Notes: generated from the letters alone by a model not told the origin. Positions 24,401 to 37,061 are shown, numbered from the stretch's first letter. The stretch: 64,000 nt of DNA from Hydractinia symbiolongicarpus (GCF_029227915.1 NC_079887.1:7192001-7256000), one strand, 5' to 3'. Made by a program: numbers and translations.

Positions 24401-27400
24401 CACATTAATGGCACTGATTTTTGCAAGTAGAGAGATAAATAACTGCAAATATTAGTACCATTGAAGTAGCATTAATAAACAACGCATACCTGTTTGTTTT
24501 TAAAACTGATGTTCCTAATCTCACTCCACATGAACGAAACTTTTGGGACCAGTTTATTTTCTTCTTCGTAAACGTTAATACCTACTGCACTTATTCCAAG
24601 CCACAAGTTGGTTCCGTTGTCGTTCTAACATGGAAATTAAAACTACTTTACTTGAAGTCAGGTGTTCCAAAATCATATTTAAAGTGAAGCATGCGAGTTA
24701 AAAGTATCTTGAATTAATAATATTGTTCATCCGGAGTAGAACATCACAAGAAATGGTGACATGCATAAATAACCTTGACGATTCCACGTATAACACAATG
24801 GGGAAGAAACAAGAAAAGTTTTTAAACACATTCGGTATGAATGCTCATTTCAATGAACACTTTCACGGGATGAAAATTACCACAATATTTAATAATATTA
24901 AATATTTAATATTCTTTAGAGAAATTTTCGCGGGAATACATTTGCGCGTTTTGCACACATATTCGTGGCAGTAAATTTTCATGGTTTGTGATTTTTGGAA
25001 TAAGAATCTGACATGTTTTTTTTTTCTTAATTTTGAGATATCGCAAAACTTTCGCAAACAACAATGAGTAGCAGAAAGTAATTGTACTCCTCTGAAACTG
25101 CAATATGCCAAAATCAAACAAAATATATAAAATAAAAATGTGGACATACTTGTATACTATAGTAACCAATTCCATACATGTCAAGGTCTTGGGCTATTTT
25201 TAAATATTCCATTTCTGCTTCGGACCTAGATTAAAAAAAACTAGAATCTCATTTGATGATGTGAGTTGACACAGGCTATACAGTTGGTGTTCTTATTATT
25301 ATTATTATTTTTATTAGTAATATTATTACTGAATATTTGTACAAGGTAGTCGTATCAGTACATGAAAAAAAAATAGAAAAAAACATAAAAATAGAAAAAT
25401 TAAAAACCTATGTGCTTATGCGCGGAAGAAAGGGACTATGAGCACTAATAGAGAGTTTTAATCTTACGTTGGCCAAATATTGTCAATGCAAATGTTATAT
25501 GCCAGTCTGGTTTGTTAGTACTTTGACATTAGTGGCAATGATTGCTAAATAGCAGCGTAAGTTAGAAAGTTCCAAATGGACTGTAATATCGATTTTAGGC
25601 CGCTTCACTTTTAACGAGGAGCTATTCAATGAACAGGTCAGGTTAAAAAAAAAACCTTTCTTGTACATGCTTAATTATGTAAAATCGCGTAATTAACAAC
25701 CTTCAAAATTTTCAAGAGTCGTGAAACTTTTAAATTACTCGTTTCTACAGAAAGAGAAGTTAGTTATTGTTATGATTTGAACTTTTTGTTAGATGGAGAT
25801 GATTGCAAATGTGGAAACCCGTATAAATAATTATTGCATATTAATCGTGAAATTACCAATAGCTCAAAATGTTCTATTTTTTGGCCTTGACAAAGGTATT
25901 TTCTGAAAAATTAAACCCTCTTTGAAACAAAATAATCAATACACTAAAATTTCGCACCGAGTGACCACTCATTGTCAAAAAATAAATTGCAAGCACATTC
26001 CAGGAGTTTTCTGACCTCTTTCTAGACGAAATTTCGCTCAATAAAAACAGAAATAAACCAACAACAAGGATAAGAAAACATAACGGTTCCTATAACCTGA
26101 TAGCCAACTATAGATAGAATAAAGATAAAAAATTATCTTCCAGAACTTTTTTCAGAGTTTTTAGGAGTTATATTTTATTTCAAAAAGTTTCAAGGAGTAG
26201 TGGTCACACTGTCTGTATAACAAGTATAACATACCTCGATAAACCATAACAATGTTCAGCATACCATGCCACTATACGTTCGTCCCATTGTTCGTCCGTC
26301 AAATGATATAAATTTGTCACCTAAAATACAAAAGTTTTTAACAAATGTGACAGATTTACACTACGGAAGCTGGAATAATGCAAACACAAATTAGGCTAAA
26401 TTCTCAGGAGCAGCGCAAATGCAACATAGAACACTGAATTTTTGGGATTATTTTTATTCTAGTCTTTTTGGAATTACGAATAACCCTATTTAATGACCAA
26501 ATGTTGTTCTGAACTGTTTATCAGCAGAGCTTTGTACTTAAAGAAAAGTCTTGTGCAGAAAAAAATTGTTTTAGAGAAATTTATGTAAAAAACCTTAATA
26601 GGCTCTTTGTTTGGTGAAAACAAGTTTTTCCAATGAAGCATTTTCAAAAAAAAAACATTCATATTTTGTAACTTCGGGCGATTCAATGTAATTCAATTTT
26701 TGCAAACAGCATTTTTCAAAAATTTTTAATTTAAAGAGTTTCTTCCCTTAAAACAAGCTTCATTATCACTCACCACTACCGCATCAAATAGGTACTGCTT
26801 CTGTTAAAGGGTGCAGTAAAATAAAACTTACTCGCTTTGGAAGGAGCTGTTCTTTTGCTAGGAATTTATTTTTGTGTATTTCAGCATCATAATCTCCATA
26901 CTAATAATACAGAAGAAAATGGAAGTTTATAGAAAAATAAGATTCTTGCATTAAAAAGCTGTTAACAGTCTCATATGGCTGTTTCATGTCACTTCACCTG
27001 CAGCTCAAACATCTTTAACAAAACGACACAATTTAGAGGTTACGGTAAAAACCTAGCACTACAAATATAGACTAAATACACTAATATTTTCTCAACAAAA
27101 TTTTTTACAAGCAGCCAAGCATTTTAGTTGAATTTAGAATAAACACAGAAAAATTTTGGATTTAAAAAAAAACTACAGTGTAGATACGCATCCTCTCACG
27201 TCACTGTATCTGCATTTTTGCGTTGCAGCTTTTATATGCTCTAAATTTCTTGTCCTCTAAAAAGGCGGTATCTGCGAGTGTATCTGCATTTTATCTTTTA
27301 TGTAATGCCTGAAAATTCTTGTTGTTTATAATTTCATATCTGAGTGCATTGCATATGTTATTTTAAATCATAAAGTTTCCTGCTCGAGTGAATTCTTTCT

Positions 27401-30400
27401 TACAGTGAAATGTTTATTTACAAGCTTTTAATAAAAAATAATCAATTCTGGATTGGGTTAAGACAAATAATGCTCCAGATGTATTTACAACTGGGGTTTA
27501 GTTAGAGTTGACAGAATCTATGCAGACTTCATAAACAATAAAACAGGCTACAACATAAATATTCTAATTAACTTCAAAGTAAGCGTTCCTACCTATTAAA
27601 CATTCTGGTAAAAGCTGAAGAATTCGTTACACAACAAATACCCTCTCGAAAAAAAACCATTCAGGAAATTTTAGGGAATATAATACCTTAGCTTGAACAG
27701 AAAACGATGCCATCAGTACAGCCTCCTCAGCAGGACAGTAGATGTTTTCATTTAATATATCATTTTTAACGTGTAAGAAAAACAAGTGTTGAGTTATTTG
27801 TAAAATTAAGCCTTGTTCCACATCTTCAGGATAAAATTCAACTTTAAGGTGCAGCTTGATCGTTTGAATCTCAGCTCCCAGTTCACTTCGTATCTGAAAA
27901 TTTTAATTGGATAAAACAATTCTGACAAACGTTTTTTTACAATAATACTGGTTATAAGCCTCCTATAACATTTTTTTCACAAGAATCATTCTTTTTTAAA
28001 GACGTGCATACACACTCTTTCGTGCGTATATTTTAAAACAGTTCTATGTACATACCTGACTTCTGCGAGCCAAATTAGATTAAAAGGTTTTTAATAAAAA
28101 AAACAGCATTACGTTTTATTATACAGAATTTAAGGGCTTGATTGCAATTTCAATGCTTGACCAAAGGTCTAAACAATTTTTATAAAAGTCTTCAGAGTAA
28201 CTCATACTGTAAATTCTCTCATTAATGCCTGGGGTGTTTACTTAATTTTTTAGCGTTAATTAAAGGGCGAGGGGCTTTAAAAGAGGGAGGAGTTTAATGA
28301 AAAATCCAAGTTTTGTCTTTATATTATTATTAATTCTGGATCCAAAAGGTTGAAACAAGCGTTTATCTTTTTAACATAACTCTGTTTGAACCTCAACGAA
28401 AGGATTTGTTTCTGCGTATAAAACATTGCTTTGTTTAATCACTCATACAATTTAAGCAAAAACAATTTGTGTCTGCTAATATTTCCCTATTAAACGCTCT
28501 TTCTAAGGGGACCTCTATTAAAGGGGGAATGTATTAAATGTTTTTAAAGGAGGGGGGGGGGGGCTTTATAAGAAGGGCATTTAAAAAAAGAGGAGGAGGT
28601 TTGAAATTATTTATTTATCCAATATTTTAAGTTACGACAAATATAACATTATTCAAGTTACATTAATTAGTCTGAAAACAATTATTCTAAAAAATTTATT
28701 TAAACTTTTGATCAAATTTTGATTTTTACACAATCTAGTGGTGCGCAAATATAAAACTTCCACTCAGCTAAATCTAACAATATTTTAAGCCAATTATTAT
28801 GTTTAACAACTTAATAAAATATTTAAAGTAAACACGAGATATGGTCAATGTAGTAAAATGGTAATGATTCGCCAACAGAGAACACAATAATTGACCTACA
28901 GGACGCCCAATATGAGATGTGTTGCCAGCTTGTCTTTATGATTAAAAATTTACTCTCAAAACTTTATTATTATTTATTTTACATAAATTTTAAAATTTCC
29001 ATTGTGTTGTAGGGACCTATTCCAAGCTGTCACCATTGATAATTAATTTGCATATAAAGACATTTCTATCATTTTTAGGATTGCTAAACATGGTTGGCCT
29101 GACAATAGGGCTCAGCAAGATTTTGCAATTTCCCTAAACTTAAAGAAAAAATTAGTTGTCTAGACACACAAGGCTTGTAGCTTATAGATCTTTGTGAATA
29201 TAATATTATTGGTCTGTCCTTCTTTATAATATTAATGATGTTTGGCATTCAAAGTAAAATTGTTGAAGAAAAAACACAGAAAGACGTGTTTTTAGAACAA
29301 AAGCATGCAAGAAAAAAAAATTATCTATTTAATTAAAAGAAAATAATTCAATTACCTTCTTATCCAAGCGTAGCCAAGATGCAGGTTTACCAGCACGTTG
29401 ATAATACAAACCAAAATAGTTACTTTCACGCAAACCAATTGCCCTGCACACTAGATCAAATAGCTCTTTTCCACGTATATTGTCCTATCAAGAAAATAAA
29501 ATTAACTGAATTCCTTGCAGATTATTCAAGTAACTACATAGTACTTCAGTTAAATGGCCAAACGACGATGTGCGCAATTCACTCGCTTTAATTTGATAAA
29601 GACTAGACTATTAACTAATTAGATTCTCTGAGTGTTAAGAATTCACCTAATTAAAAGCCACTTTATAAGAACCTTTACAAGAGCCGTGTGCATGATCCTC
29701 TAAAAAAATAAAATTAATGGAGTTGAATGATATGCAGTAACAAAATTCCTTTATCCCTGCATACACAGCAAATGGAATGCTGTTTTGGCATGCCGAACAC
29801 ACAAAATGCAAGTTTCCAGTCCAAGCGAGAAAACAACTTGTATATATTGTAGTTTTTAGGGAAAATGAGGTCAGTCAGGCAGGTGGAACATGTAATTAAA
29901 TGCCTTCCATATATATTTTTTTCAGATAAACAATTTACGTTAAAAATTTGTATATACCATGATTTGTACTCTACACATATTTTATTCCTTGCTTATATAT
30001 ACCATGGCTGTTATCTTTACCAGGACAAAATGATTCTTTTTTCTCTTACTTATATACATATTATTTGTCTTTCTAATTTCAAAACCTATACACTTGACTC
30101 ACAAGAACCTATTTTCTAGCTTACGTTTCTTTAAAAGTAATAAAGATTCCGGATTCCTAGCTAAGTATTTTTACTGTCAAATTGAGTTTGACAATGCAGT
30201 GCATAAAATAAGAGGTAATCCAATCAATGATTGGAACAATCTAAGGAATAAACAGTCAAATTTTTCAAACCTATTTGGCAGTATCATTGGATTTTAAAAT
30301 GGTATTTTATATTTGTAATGATGCATCATTCTGGTTGGAATCAAGGCAGGGATCCAAATTAACTTGCTATAGGTTGATAGAAACAGACTTAAAAGGGCTA

Positions 30401-30661
30401 AAATTCTTAAATGTATATATAAAAAATATATCATTCAACTTTGTCACTGCTTGTCATATCATTGCTTTCAGAGTTTTAGCCTTTGGAGTACAACTACTGC
30501 CTCACACCTATTAAAAGATATTCTCAATCAGACTTATTAACCCTTATTAAAAACATCTGGCACACCCTAGATTTACTAACAAACCTTACCTTAACATGAA
30601 ACTCCAGTTCTTCTCCTGGCTGGGTAACAACATGAATGTTTACTTGTTGGGGTTTTGGCAT
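18431..30661 (-). CDS. NF2: Merlin (neurofibromin 2), FERM-domain protein, 17 coding exons
   Basis: Merlin links membrane proteins to the cell cortex and acts upstream of Hippo signalling. Coding exons on the minus strand: 30661-30590, 29484-29356, 27893-27687, 26900-26832, 26320-26235, 25225-25150, 24624-24490, 23820-23746, 23134-23021, 22551-22429, 22140-22009, 21180-21095, 20224-20125, 20036-19945, 19744-19678, 19173-19081, 18481-18431. Phases join to 1707 nt and 568 residues (human 595). FERM domain about 1-300 ([65 protein letters not shown]), then a coiled coil to about 470, then a C-terminal tail ([20 protein letters not shown]). [18 protein letters not shown] and the last exons match merlin rather than ezrin/radixin/moesin; the actin-binding end of those proteins is absent. 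No in-frame ATG lies between the start and a TGA upstream. The segment around human Ser518 looks deleted. Confidence 0.95.
18720..18960. repeat. AT-rich minisatellite, about 39-bp unit, six copies
   Basis: The core TAATTCGAACGTTC recurs with changes at about 18734, 18775, 18811, 18848, 18886 and 18926, each followed by a T-rich run and a GTACAGCA-like string. It lies in NF2 intron 16. Confidence 0.75.
20655..20684. repeat. 14-bp perfect inverted repeat
   Basis: ACTTTTTATGTTCA and TGAACATAAAAAGT are separated by CT, in NF2 intron 12. No function is assigned. Confidence 0.7.
23520..23608. mobile_element. Short foldback element, about 89 bp
   Basis: CAGAAATTAATCCTATACGG at the left end returns as CCGTATAGAATTAATTTCTG at the right end, giving arms of about 20 bp with one mismatch. 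A further half copy (CAGAAATTAATTC) lies at about 23624. It sits in NF2 intron 8 and has the form of a very small MITE. Confidence 0.65.
28206..28620. repeat. Purine-rich repeat remnant with a 12-G run
   Basis: In NF2 intron 2, blocks such as AAAGGGCGAGGGGCTTTAAA, CTATTAAAGGGGGAATG and TTAAAGGAGG plus an unbroken run of 12 G (28552-28563) recur around an AT-rich middle. It looks like a decayed foldback element, but its ends are not defined. Confidence 0.35.
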
Positions 30662-32350
30662 CGTTTGTCTTATTTCAAATGTATCATAATCACCAAAATG
30701 CAAGGACCAAAACCAGTGGTCTGACGTAGAACGTCAATTTAAAGGATTTTAATCTGAAATAAACAGTTTTCATAAAATACACACTTTTAAGAAGCATGAC
30801 ACTCAATATAGGTACATACATATTTTTTTAACTAGTAAACTATTGAGAGTATTATAAAATTAATCTTTTTTACCTTTACAGCTACTCGTTTTCATAAATT
30901 AAAACAAGAGACAAATTCATCCAAACACTTCTTTTTTGGCAAGACAATTTATTATTTTTCTTTCGCAACAGAAATTTTTTAATTATCTGCATGCATAAAG
31001 CAAAAACGCATGGAAAAATATGCTTGTCACATCACCCTCCTCCGTTCACTGTAGTCCAGTTTGATGAAATTAAAAATGGCATGCCAGGACACCACAGAAA
31101 ATGCATTACTCAGTTAATGCATTACCTCAGTTATCTATAGCTAGACAAAAATACACCATAAAAAAATTGCAGTAGTACAGTTTTTTTCACATTATTAGAG
31201 TCAGTTTATGTTAATTCCAAGGTCTTGGCGTAGGCAAATACACTTTATTTCCATGCAAAAAATTGCATCTGGCCCATCAATTGACAGGGCAACATGTTAA
31301 AAGATGGGGCAATGCATCCAAAAATAGTTTGCCATGTTTTATGAAGGTTCATTCATAATCATCCTTCATTCATACTTAGGCTCTGTTCTAATTTGGGTCA
31401 GAACTATACAATGAAAAAAAATTAGTGTCACTGAAATGAAAAAACAGTAATTTTTGGCAAACTACTTAATACCATTCCTAAACAAGTTTCTATGCTTATA
31501 CGATGAACATAAGAAAAGTATTACTACATGACAAACACTAAAGAATGTTTGAATAAAGTTTGTATAAATTATTGCAATCACACCTGAAGAACATTGAAGT
31601 ATTTAAAAGTGTTTACCTTTTTTTAAATAAATGGAGCTAAACTGCAAGTTTTGCTCATGTTAATTGTGGTGACAGAATTACAGTTCTTTAGTATTGTGGT
31701 TAATATACATTAGGTTTACCTTAGTCATTGAACATGTCATGTAGAGCCTGACACAGTGGGGGTGGTTTCTACCTATAGACCTAATCTTAAAGATTGCCAG
31801 GGTTATTAGTCTCACTTTCCTGTAAAGGAACTGGACCCTACCCAGGTCTTGATTATTAATGGTTGCATATAAGAACCCAACATCCCACACTGCACAAGTT
31901 CTTCAGATGTACCTTACAGATTACAGTTACCCACCCTCCCACCCTTTTATAGATTGATTTTCTTCACCTATTTCTTTTTTTATTTTATGTCATCAACACG
32001 CCTACTAATGGTGGATGAGATACCAATTCAATCATCGTGGTGCAATGGACTTAAGTCGAAATGGAAATATCATGAACGTCTCCAATGCAACTAAAGACAA
32101 CCACATCACAACTGTTATGTGAGCACGCAGCACAACATAACCAGACAAATTGCTTCTGCCTCAAGGTTTCCCTGACATTTCTTTTGGCTCATGTTATGTC
32201 AGGGTTTTAGTCCAGAGGTAGAAACAACAAGTCTGTAGGGAGCCTCTAATTTAATTGGTAGGTGTGTTGGGCCTCCTTCGTCAGCCGTTTAGGCAAGTAA
32301 TGTGTTGATAAAAGTCATTGTAGAATAAGAACACCAGTAATTAGCATGTG

Positions 32351-32610
32351 CCTGACGCTCAGGACATGTCGATGCACCGACGCTCGGGGCATCTCTAGTG
32401 TAGTCATTATGTGTATAGGAAACATGCGCCTTACGCTCAGGGCATCTCTCATACACCTGACGCTCAAGGTTTGGAAGAGAACACCATAATTAGCATGTGC
32501 CTGACGCTCAGGACATGTCGATGCATCTGAGGCTCAGTGCATCTCATCTGTCTCATGCACCTGACGCTCAGGGCATGAAAACGCCTATAACGCATAACCT
32601 GACGCTCAGG
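32351..32610. repeat. Array of eight near-palindromic CCTGACGCTCAGG sites
   Basis: Copies at 32351-32363, 32376-32388, 32428-32441, 32456-32469, 32500-32512, 32526-32538, 32560-32572 and 32598-32610. Most are flanked by GTGC/ATGC on the left and GGCAT/GACAT on the right, which lengthens the hairpin. A block starting TAATTAGCATGTGCCTGACG and running through GGACATGTCGATGCA occurs twice, near 32338 and 32488, so part of the array grew by a 150-bp duplication. No reading frame crosses it. Confidence 0.85.
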
Positions 32611-34398
32611 TTAAGCATTATATATTTGTGCATGTGACGGAGCACGGAGGAGGCACCTTCATTCCTACCCATTCCCCAAAAATTTCCATAAATAGTCTAC
32701 GCATACTGAATGTGTTGTATCTACTCATTCCAACAGAAATACATTGTTTCTATCAATTTGTGTTATTATTCTGGAACCCAAAGCAATTAACCAGAACACA
32801 TATAAATTAATCTTTGATAAGATTTTTATTTGACAAAAATTGGATGCAACAAGTAACTATGATAATACCTACATAGCAAAAAAGAGATAGTAATTGGTTG
32901 TAACACTGATGGAAATAACGTCAGTACATCAGACAAGACCAACCGGTTTTGAGAGCATCTGTCAAAAATATTACCAAATTTAAAAAATGTCTGAACACTT
33001 TTTCAAAATTCTTTGACATTTTCTTTTGAATAGTCGTATTAAAATTATAAAAATAATGTGAAAGAAATCAAATACAAGGGTTGTTACTTTTGTGTATTCA
33101 GTTTAAAGATGAAAAAATATAAACATGTTTTTCTTTCATCCCATTCCAACATTACAATATATATCTTTTCTTATTCAAAACGTTGTATAAAAGTCATAGT
33201 CATGATTGGCATTTTTAAGAGAGGGATATATCTTTTCCATTCAAACTGTTGTTTATAAACTCACTCATGGCTTCATAGTTGCCCATTCCAATTATTGCAT
33301 AACATTTTAAAAAAAAGAAGAAATTCTGTTTATCATCCATATTACTATTTCCATTTTGTTGTAAATATCAACAATTTCAAATATTTTTTCCATGTAGAGA
33401 AAAAATTCAAAAATCAACAAGTAAAAAAAAGAATGGAAGATCATCCATGGTTAAAATTCAGGCCCATAGAAATGAGATGTACCTTATGTTGTGAATAGAA
33501 TAAGTCCATCAAGTCATCCAAAAAATATTCTGATGCATTTATTTCTTGTTCACAGAACTATCGTTTTGCATCGAAAGTTTTTTGTTGTAAATGAGACATT
33601 TCCAATCAAAGTTTTTGTTAGTACTCACTGAATCAATGAAAATTTTTCTCATGGCCCCAAGTATAGTGGAACCTCGAGGAGATTCTAATTTGATCAATTT
33701 GTCTGACCAGGCTATCTACGAGTGTGAAGACTAGCTGTAAAAGGGAAAAACACTTTCAGTGGAGTTTGGAATTTAAATAAACTTCAAATTTCCCCTAAGA
33801 AAAGTCTGCATCCATTTTAACAATAAAAAAACCCATACTTTTTGGGTGTAGTAATTATCTGAGAAACCCACAGGAACTTAGTATGTCAAAAAAACACAGA
33901 ATTATACCAACGTTACTTCATCTAACAAAAGAAGAATTGCTAAACATGTCTTTCATAGTGACAGGATTGTTCATTCATGGTTTATTAACAGCCCAACATC
34001 AAATCTTGTATCACACAAGCCCTGCACATAACTTTGGCGGAAAATATACTTGCAGATATATAACTAATTAAGTAGAAAGACTATATATACATAAGTGAAG
34101 CCATTGTTTTTCCCAATCGTGTTAATGTAAATCTACTGAAGAGAAAATATTTCACTACAGTTGAATATTTTGGCCAACCTCTTGTTTTATATACTTGTCT
34201 ATTTTCCTTTAAAATGTTATGGTGATAACCCGGATCCATCCTAGATTTCATATGAATTTTCTTCTTTCTTTAATTCCTAATAACAGCATTGTAATAAAGA
34301 AAAAAATACATATAATAGGTAGCAGCTATAGTTAACTCGCTAAAGAATTTATTTGACAGCGTGGGTTGGACTGTGTAATGGGGATCCCCAGAGTATAT

Positions 34399-34735
34399 GG
34401 CGCCGTAGATTAGTGGTTATAGCTCTCGTACTCTGTGCGGGAGACCGGGGTTCGATTCCTCTTGACGGCGATTCAACATGGGCGAGTGAATGTTACCATA
34501 GCCCCGGGTTAACCCAAGCCATGTGAGGGAAATTGGGAAGATGGCACACTGTGTGGGCCGTTGGATGTTGCCGGGAGTTGTCTAGTAGAGCGCGGGCCCC
34601 AATTGGGTCTGCGTCGCTCAAAATGAGCATTAAATACTCTAGGACTCTCCATCTAAGCCATGGCCCCTCCTGGAAATAATAGACAGGGTATATCCCTCGA
34701 TATTTGTGAGGCTAGCCATGTAAAATATGCGCATC
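34399..34735 (+). mobile_element. tRNA-derived SINE
   Basis: The head resembles a tRNA: GGCGCCG start, an A box in TAGATTAGTGGTTATAGC (34406-34423), and a perfect B box GGTTCGATTCC (34449-34459), followed by a closing GACGGCG. The arms do not pair well enough for a working tRNA and the anticodon loop lacks U33. A GC-richer body follows without coding potential (GGGCCGTTGGATGTTGCCGG, GCGCGGGCCCCAATTGGG), to about 34735. The 3' border and any LINE partner cannot be fixed here. Confidence 0.75.
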
Positions 34736-36079
34736 TATCATCCGCACTCTCAGAATATAGGGTTTTGTTAAGAGCATAAAGCCGTAAAGCTAGCGAATTT
34801 GAAGAAATTAACCTCTGTTATTTGTGCTCGTTTACTAACCTAAAACCCAGTAGGCATCCAACTTCTCTTTGTTTGTCTCTGTCCTCGTCCCTTGTGTTGT
34901 TTTGGTTTTGGAAAACATCAGCCGATTCTAAATCTATGTGCCGGATGCACCAATTTACTTGCACGGAAATATTTTCGTGTCCATGTTACATAAGATTTTA
35001 ATTTGTAACCAGATACCAAGTTTACTAACTAACTAAAGTAAACTAACTAAAGTAAAGTCAGTGCAGTGAGCAGTGTATGTTATAAATCTTTAAGGCCTAT
35101 TTTTGACATTTATTTCTCTTTTCGAATTCATCATCTTGTTTAAAAAAGACTTCCCTTCCTTTCAAAATCTTTATACAATTCTAGTATCTAAAGTAGCTGT
35201 AAGTAACGACACCTCACCAGAGACAGAGCAAGTACTCCATTTATTTTGCCACAGAACCCCTCCTGATGCTTTTGTCCTAAAAAATCTGTTATAATTTAAA
35301 TTTTAGGCTTTTGGTTAGCTATAGTTAGCTTGCATAAGATGACTAAGTATTTTTGAAATAAATAGCTATATAGCTATATATATAGTCAAAATGGAGTTAG
35401 CTAGCTAAACATCCTTGCATAAAATTTGGCGATTCGGTTCAGCCTTGTTGCCGTAGTGATGATTGACATTTTACTTAATTGACAAATCACATTTGTGCTA
35501 CATCCACCATTTTTAAAATTTCGCAGGGTGAAAACAAACCTAGAGCGTAGAAAACATGTAGAAATGAAAGAATTAGCTAACGAAAGGTAACCACAATAAT
35601 AATCTGTCTGGAAATAATGCTTAGCTATCCAGATTTTGTACCAAAAAATTATCTGTGCCCAAACTTCCTAACATTGTTCTTAAAACTCAAAAATGTGTCT
35701 AGCTCTGCATTCTCTTCACCTAAAATACGGAACTTTTCACCTCCAAAGAAATTTTTATGACGTCAAACTGAATCGCCAAATACAATGAAGTTGCTTTTAT
35801 TATAAGCTTCAAATACGCATCATGTGAAAACAATGATTCAAACCATGAAGTTGTTTTTTTTTCTTATTTTTTTTGTCAAAATATAAGGCTTGTTTTCCCA
35901 AAAAAATTAGTTTTGTTAAACAAAAAGAGTGTAGTTTTTTATAAAAAGGTTGTGCAACTATATAAATTTTTGGCTGATAATATTTGCAGGTACTAATAAG
36001 CATAATTCCAGACAGAAATTAAGTTCTAAAAAAACTTATGCATTAGTTACATGAAATCTTATTGGTTGAGTAAGTCTGT

Positions 36080-36147
36080 TGTACCAGGGCCTCGTGCAAG
36101 TTTCATCCTCATATAAAAAAACGCTACAAGCCCTGTGATCGAGGTTG
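36080..36147. mobile_element. CAACCTCG foldback MITE, damaged left arm
   Basis: The right arm AAGCCCTGTGATCGAGGTTG (36128-36147) is the family end; the left arm (TACCAGGGCCTCG, about 36082-36094) is eroded. No target duplication is visible. Confidence 0.5.
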
Positions 36148-37061
36148 CATCTTTACCATTAAAATCACAGTCAAATCTTGTCTCAAATTTTTTTCCCCAT
36201 TTTAGAACTATTTTGTGACTGGCTTTGTTATCATTACCTAATTTACTTTTACTCAATTTCTTGTTCTCCATTGTTAAAATTGTGACACAAAAGTTAATTT
36301 CACAGCTATATACCAAACAATATGTGCTTAGTTTTTTTATCTGTTGGATATTTCGCAATAATAAAAAAACTTTAAAACCCCAAAAATAAAATTTATGTGC
36401 AATACACTTTTTTATATATTGAGTTTCAATCCACGAATTTCTTGTTTGTCAGGCAAAGTTGATCTGTGAAAGACAATGGATGGCTTGCAGACCATTTAGT
36501 TTATAACTTGTGAAAGGATAGGTTTCAACATTCTTTGAAGACGTCATTAATCTGTCCATGGCTGTTTTTAAGAAACACATTACTTCAGATGGTTATAAAT
36601 TTGGTATATAGTTTGGTCATCTTTAGAAAATGTAGCTGAACAAGATCATTATGGAGATAATAATATTAATGGCTCAAATTTGAAAAAAATTAGACCTAGA
36701 ATTAAAAAAAAATTAGCAGTCAAAAGTCAAAAAGGTTATTTATATTATTATGACTGGACAAGAATAAGTATATAGTAAAATGCAATGAAAAAAAGGAAAA
36801 ATTAAAAAACAGCAGTTGTGAAGTGTATAGTAGTAGTAGTAGCATTTTTAAATAACCTATTACTGTGTTAGTAGTGAATGTTTGTGATAAACAATGCATT
36901 GCGTTGAAGTATGCGATTTGTCAGCCTAAGGTTATTGCCTTTCATGCAAAACAAGAATCTGTGGGACATACAATGGACTCTGTGTCTGGTACATCTCCAT
37001 GATTTTTTGGCTTGTTTTAATTACCCTATTTATTATTTGACTGTTTAGAAATAAAAAACAA

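Larger units (their letters stand above)
30662..37061. other. Intergenic: between divergent NF2 and AKAP10
   Basis: 6.4 kb with no gene that I can name. It should hold the 5' UTRs and promoters of both neighbours; a TTTGACTGTTTAG acceptor ending at 37048, just before the AKAP10 start, suggests an upstream non-coding AKAP10 exon. It contains a less AT-rich block (about 31650-32640) with a palindrome array, a SINE (34399-34735), a possible orphan exon (35527-35586), and a foldback element (about 36080-36147). An open minus-strand frame with a Met (about 36270 to 36059) runs through that element; I do not count it as a gene. An AGT microsatellite lies near 36825. Confidence 0.5.

Noticed and set aside
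18431-30661. Ezrin/radixin/moesin instead of merlin
   Set aside because: The first exon (MPKP) looks ERM-like, but [18 protein letters not shown], the coiled-coil [11 protein letters not shown] and the C-terminal exons match merlin, and the ERM actin-binding end is absent.
31678-31890. A 70-codon minus-strand frame
   Set aside because: No start context, splice partner or family similarity; it lies in the unexplained less AT-rich block.
32351-32610. CRISPR array
   Set aside because: The repeats are short, near-palindromic and unevenly spaced, and the surrounding DNA is an animal genome with spliced genes.
34399-34470. A functional tRNA gene
   Set aside because: A and B boxes are present, but the anticodon loop lacks U33, the D arm pairs poorly and the acceptor ends do not close. 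The GC-richer body that follows fits a SINE.
36059-36270. A small minus-strand gene
   Set aside because: Its second half is the CAACCTCG foldback element, and the rest has no recognised relatives. It is more likely chance in repeat-derived DNA.
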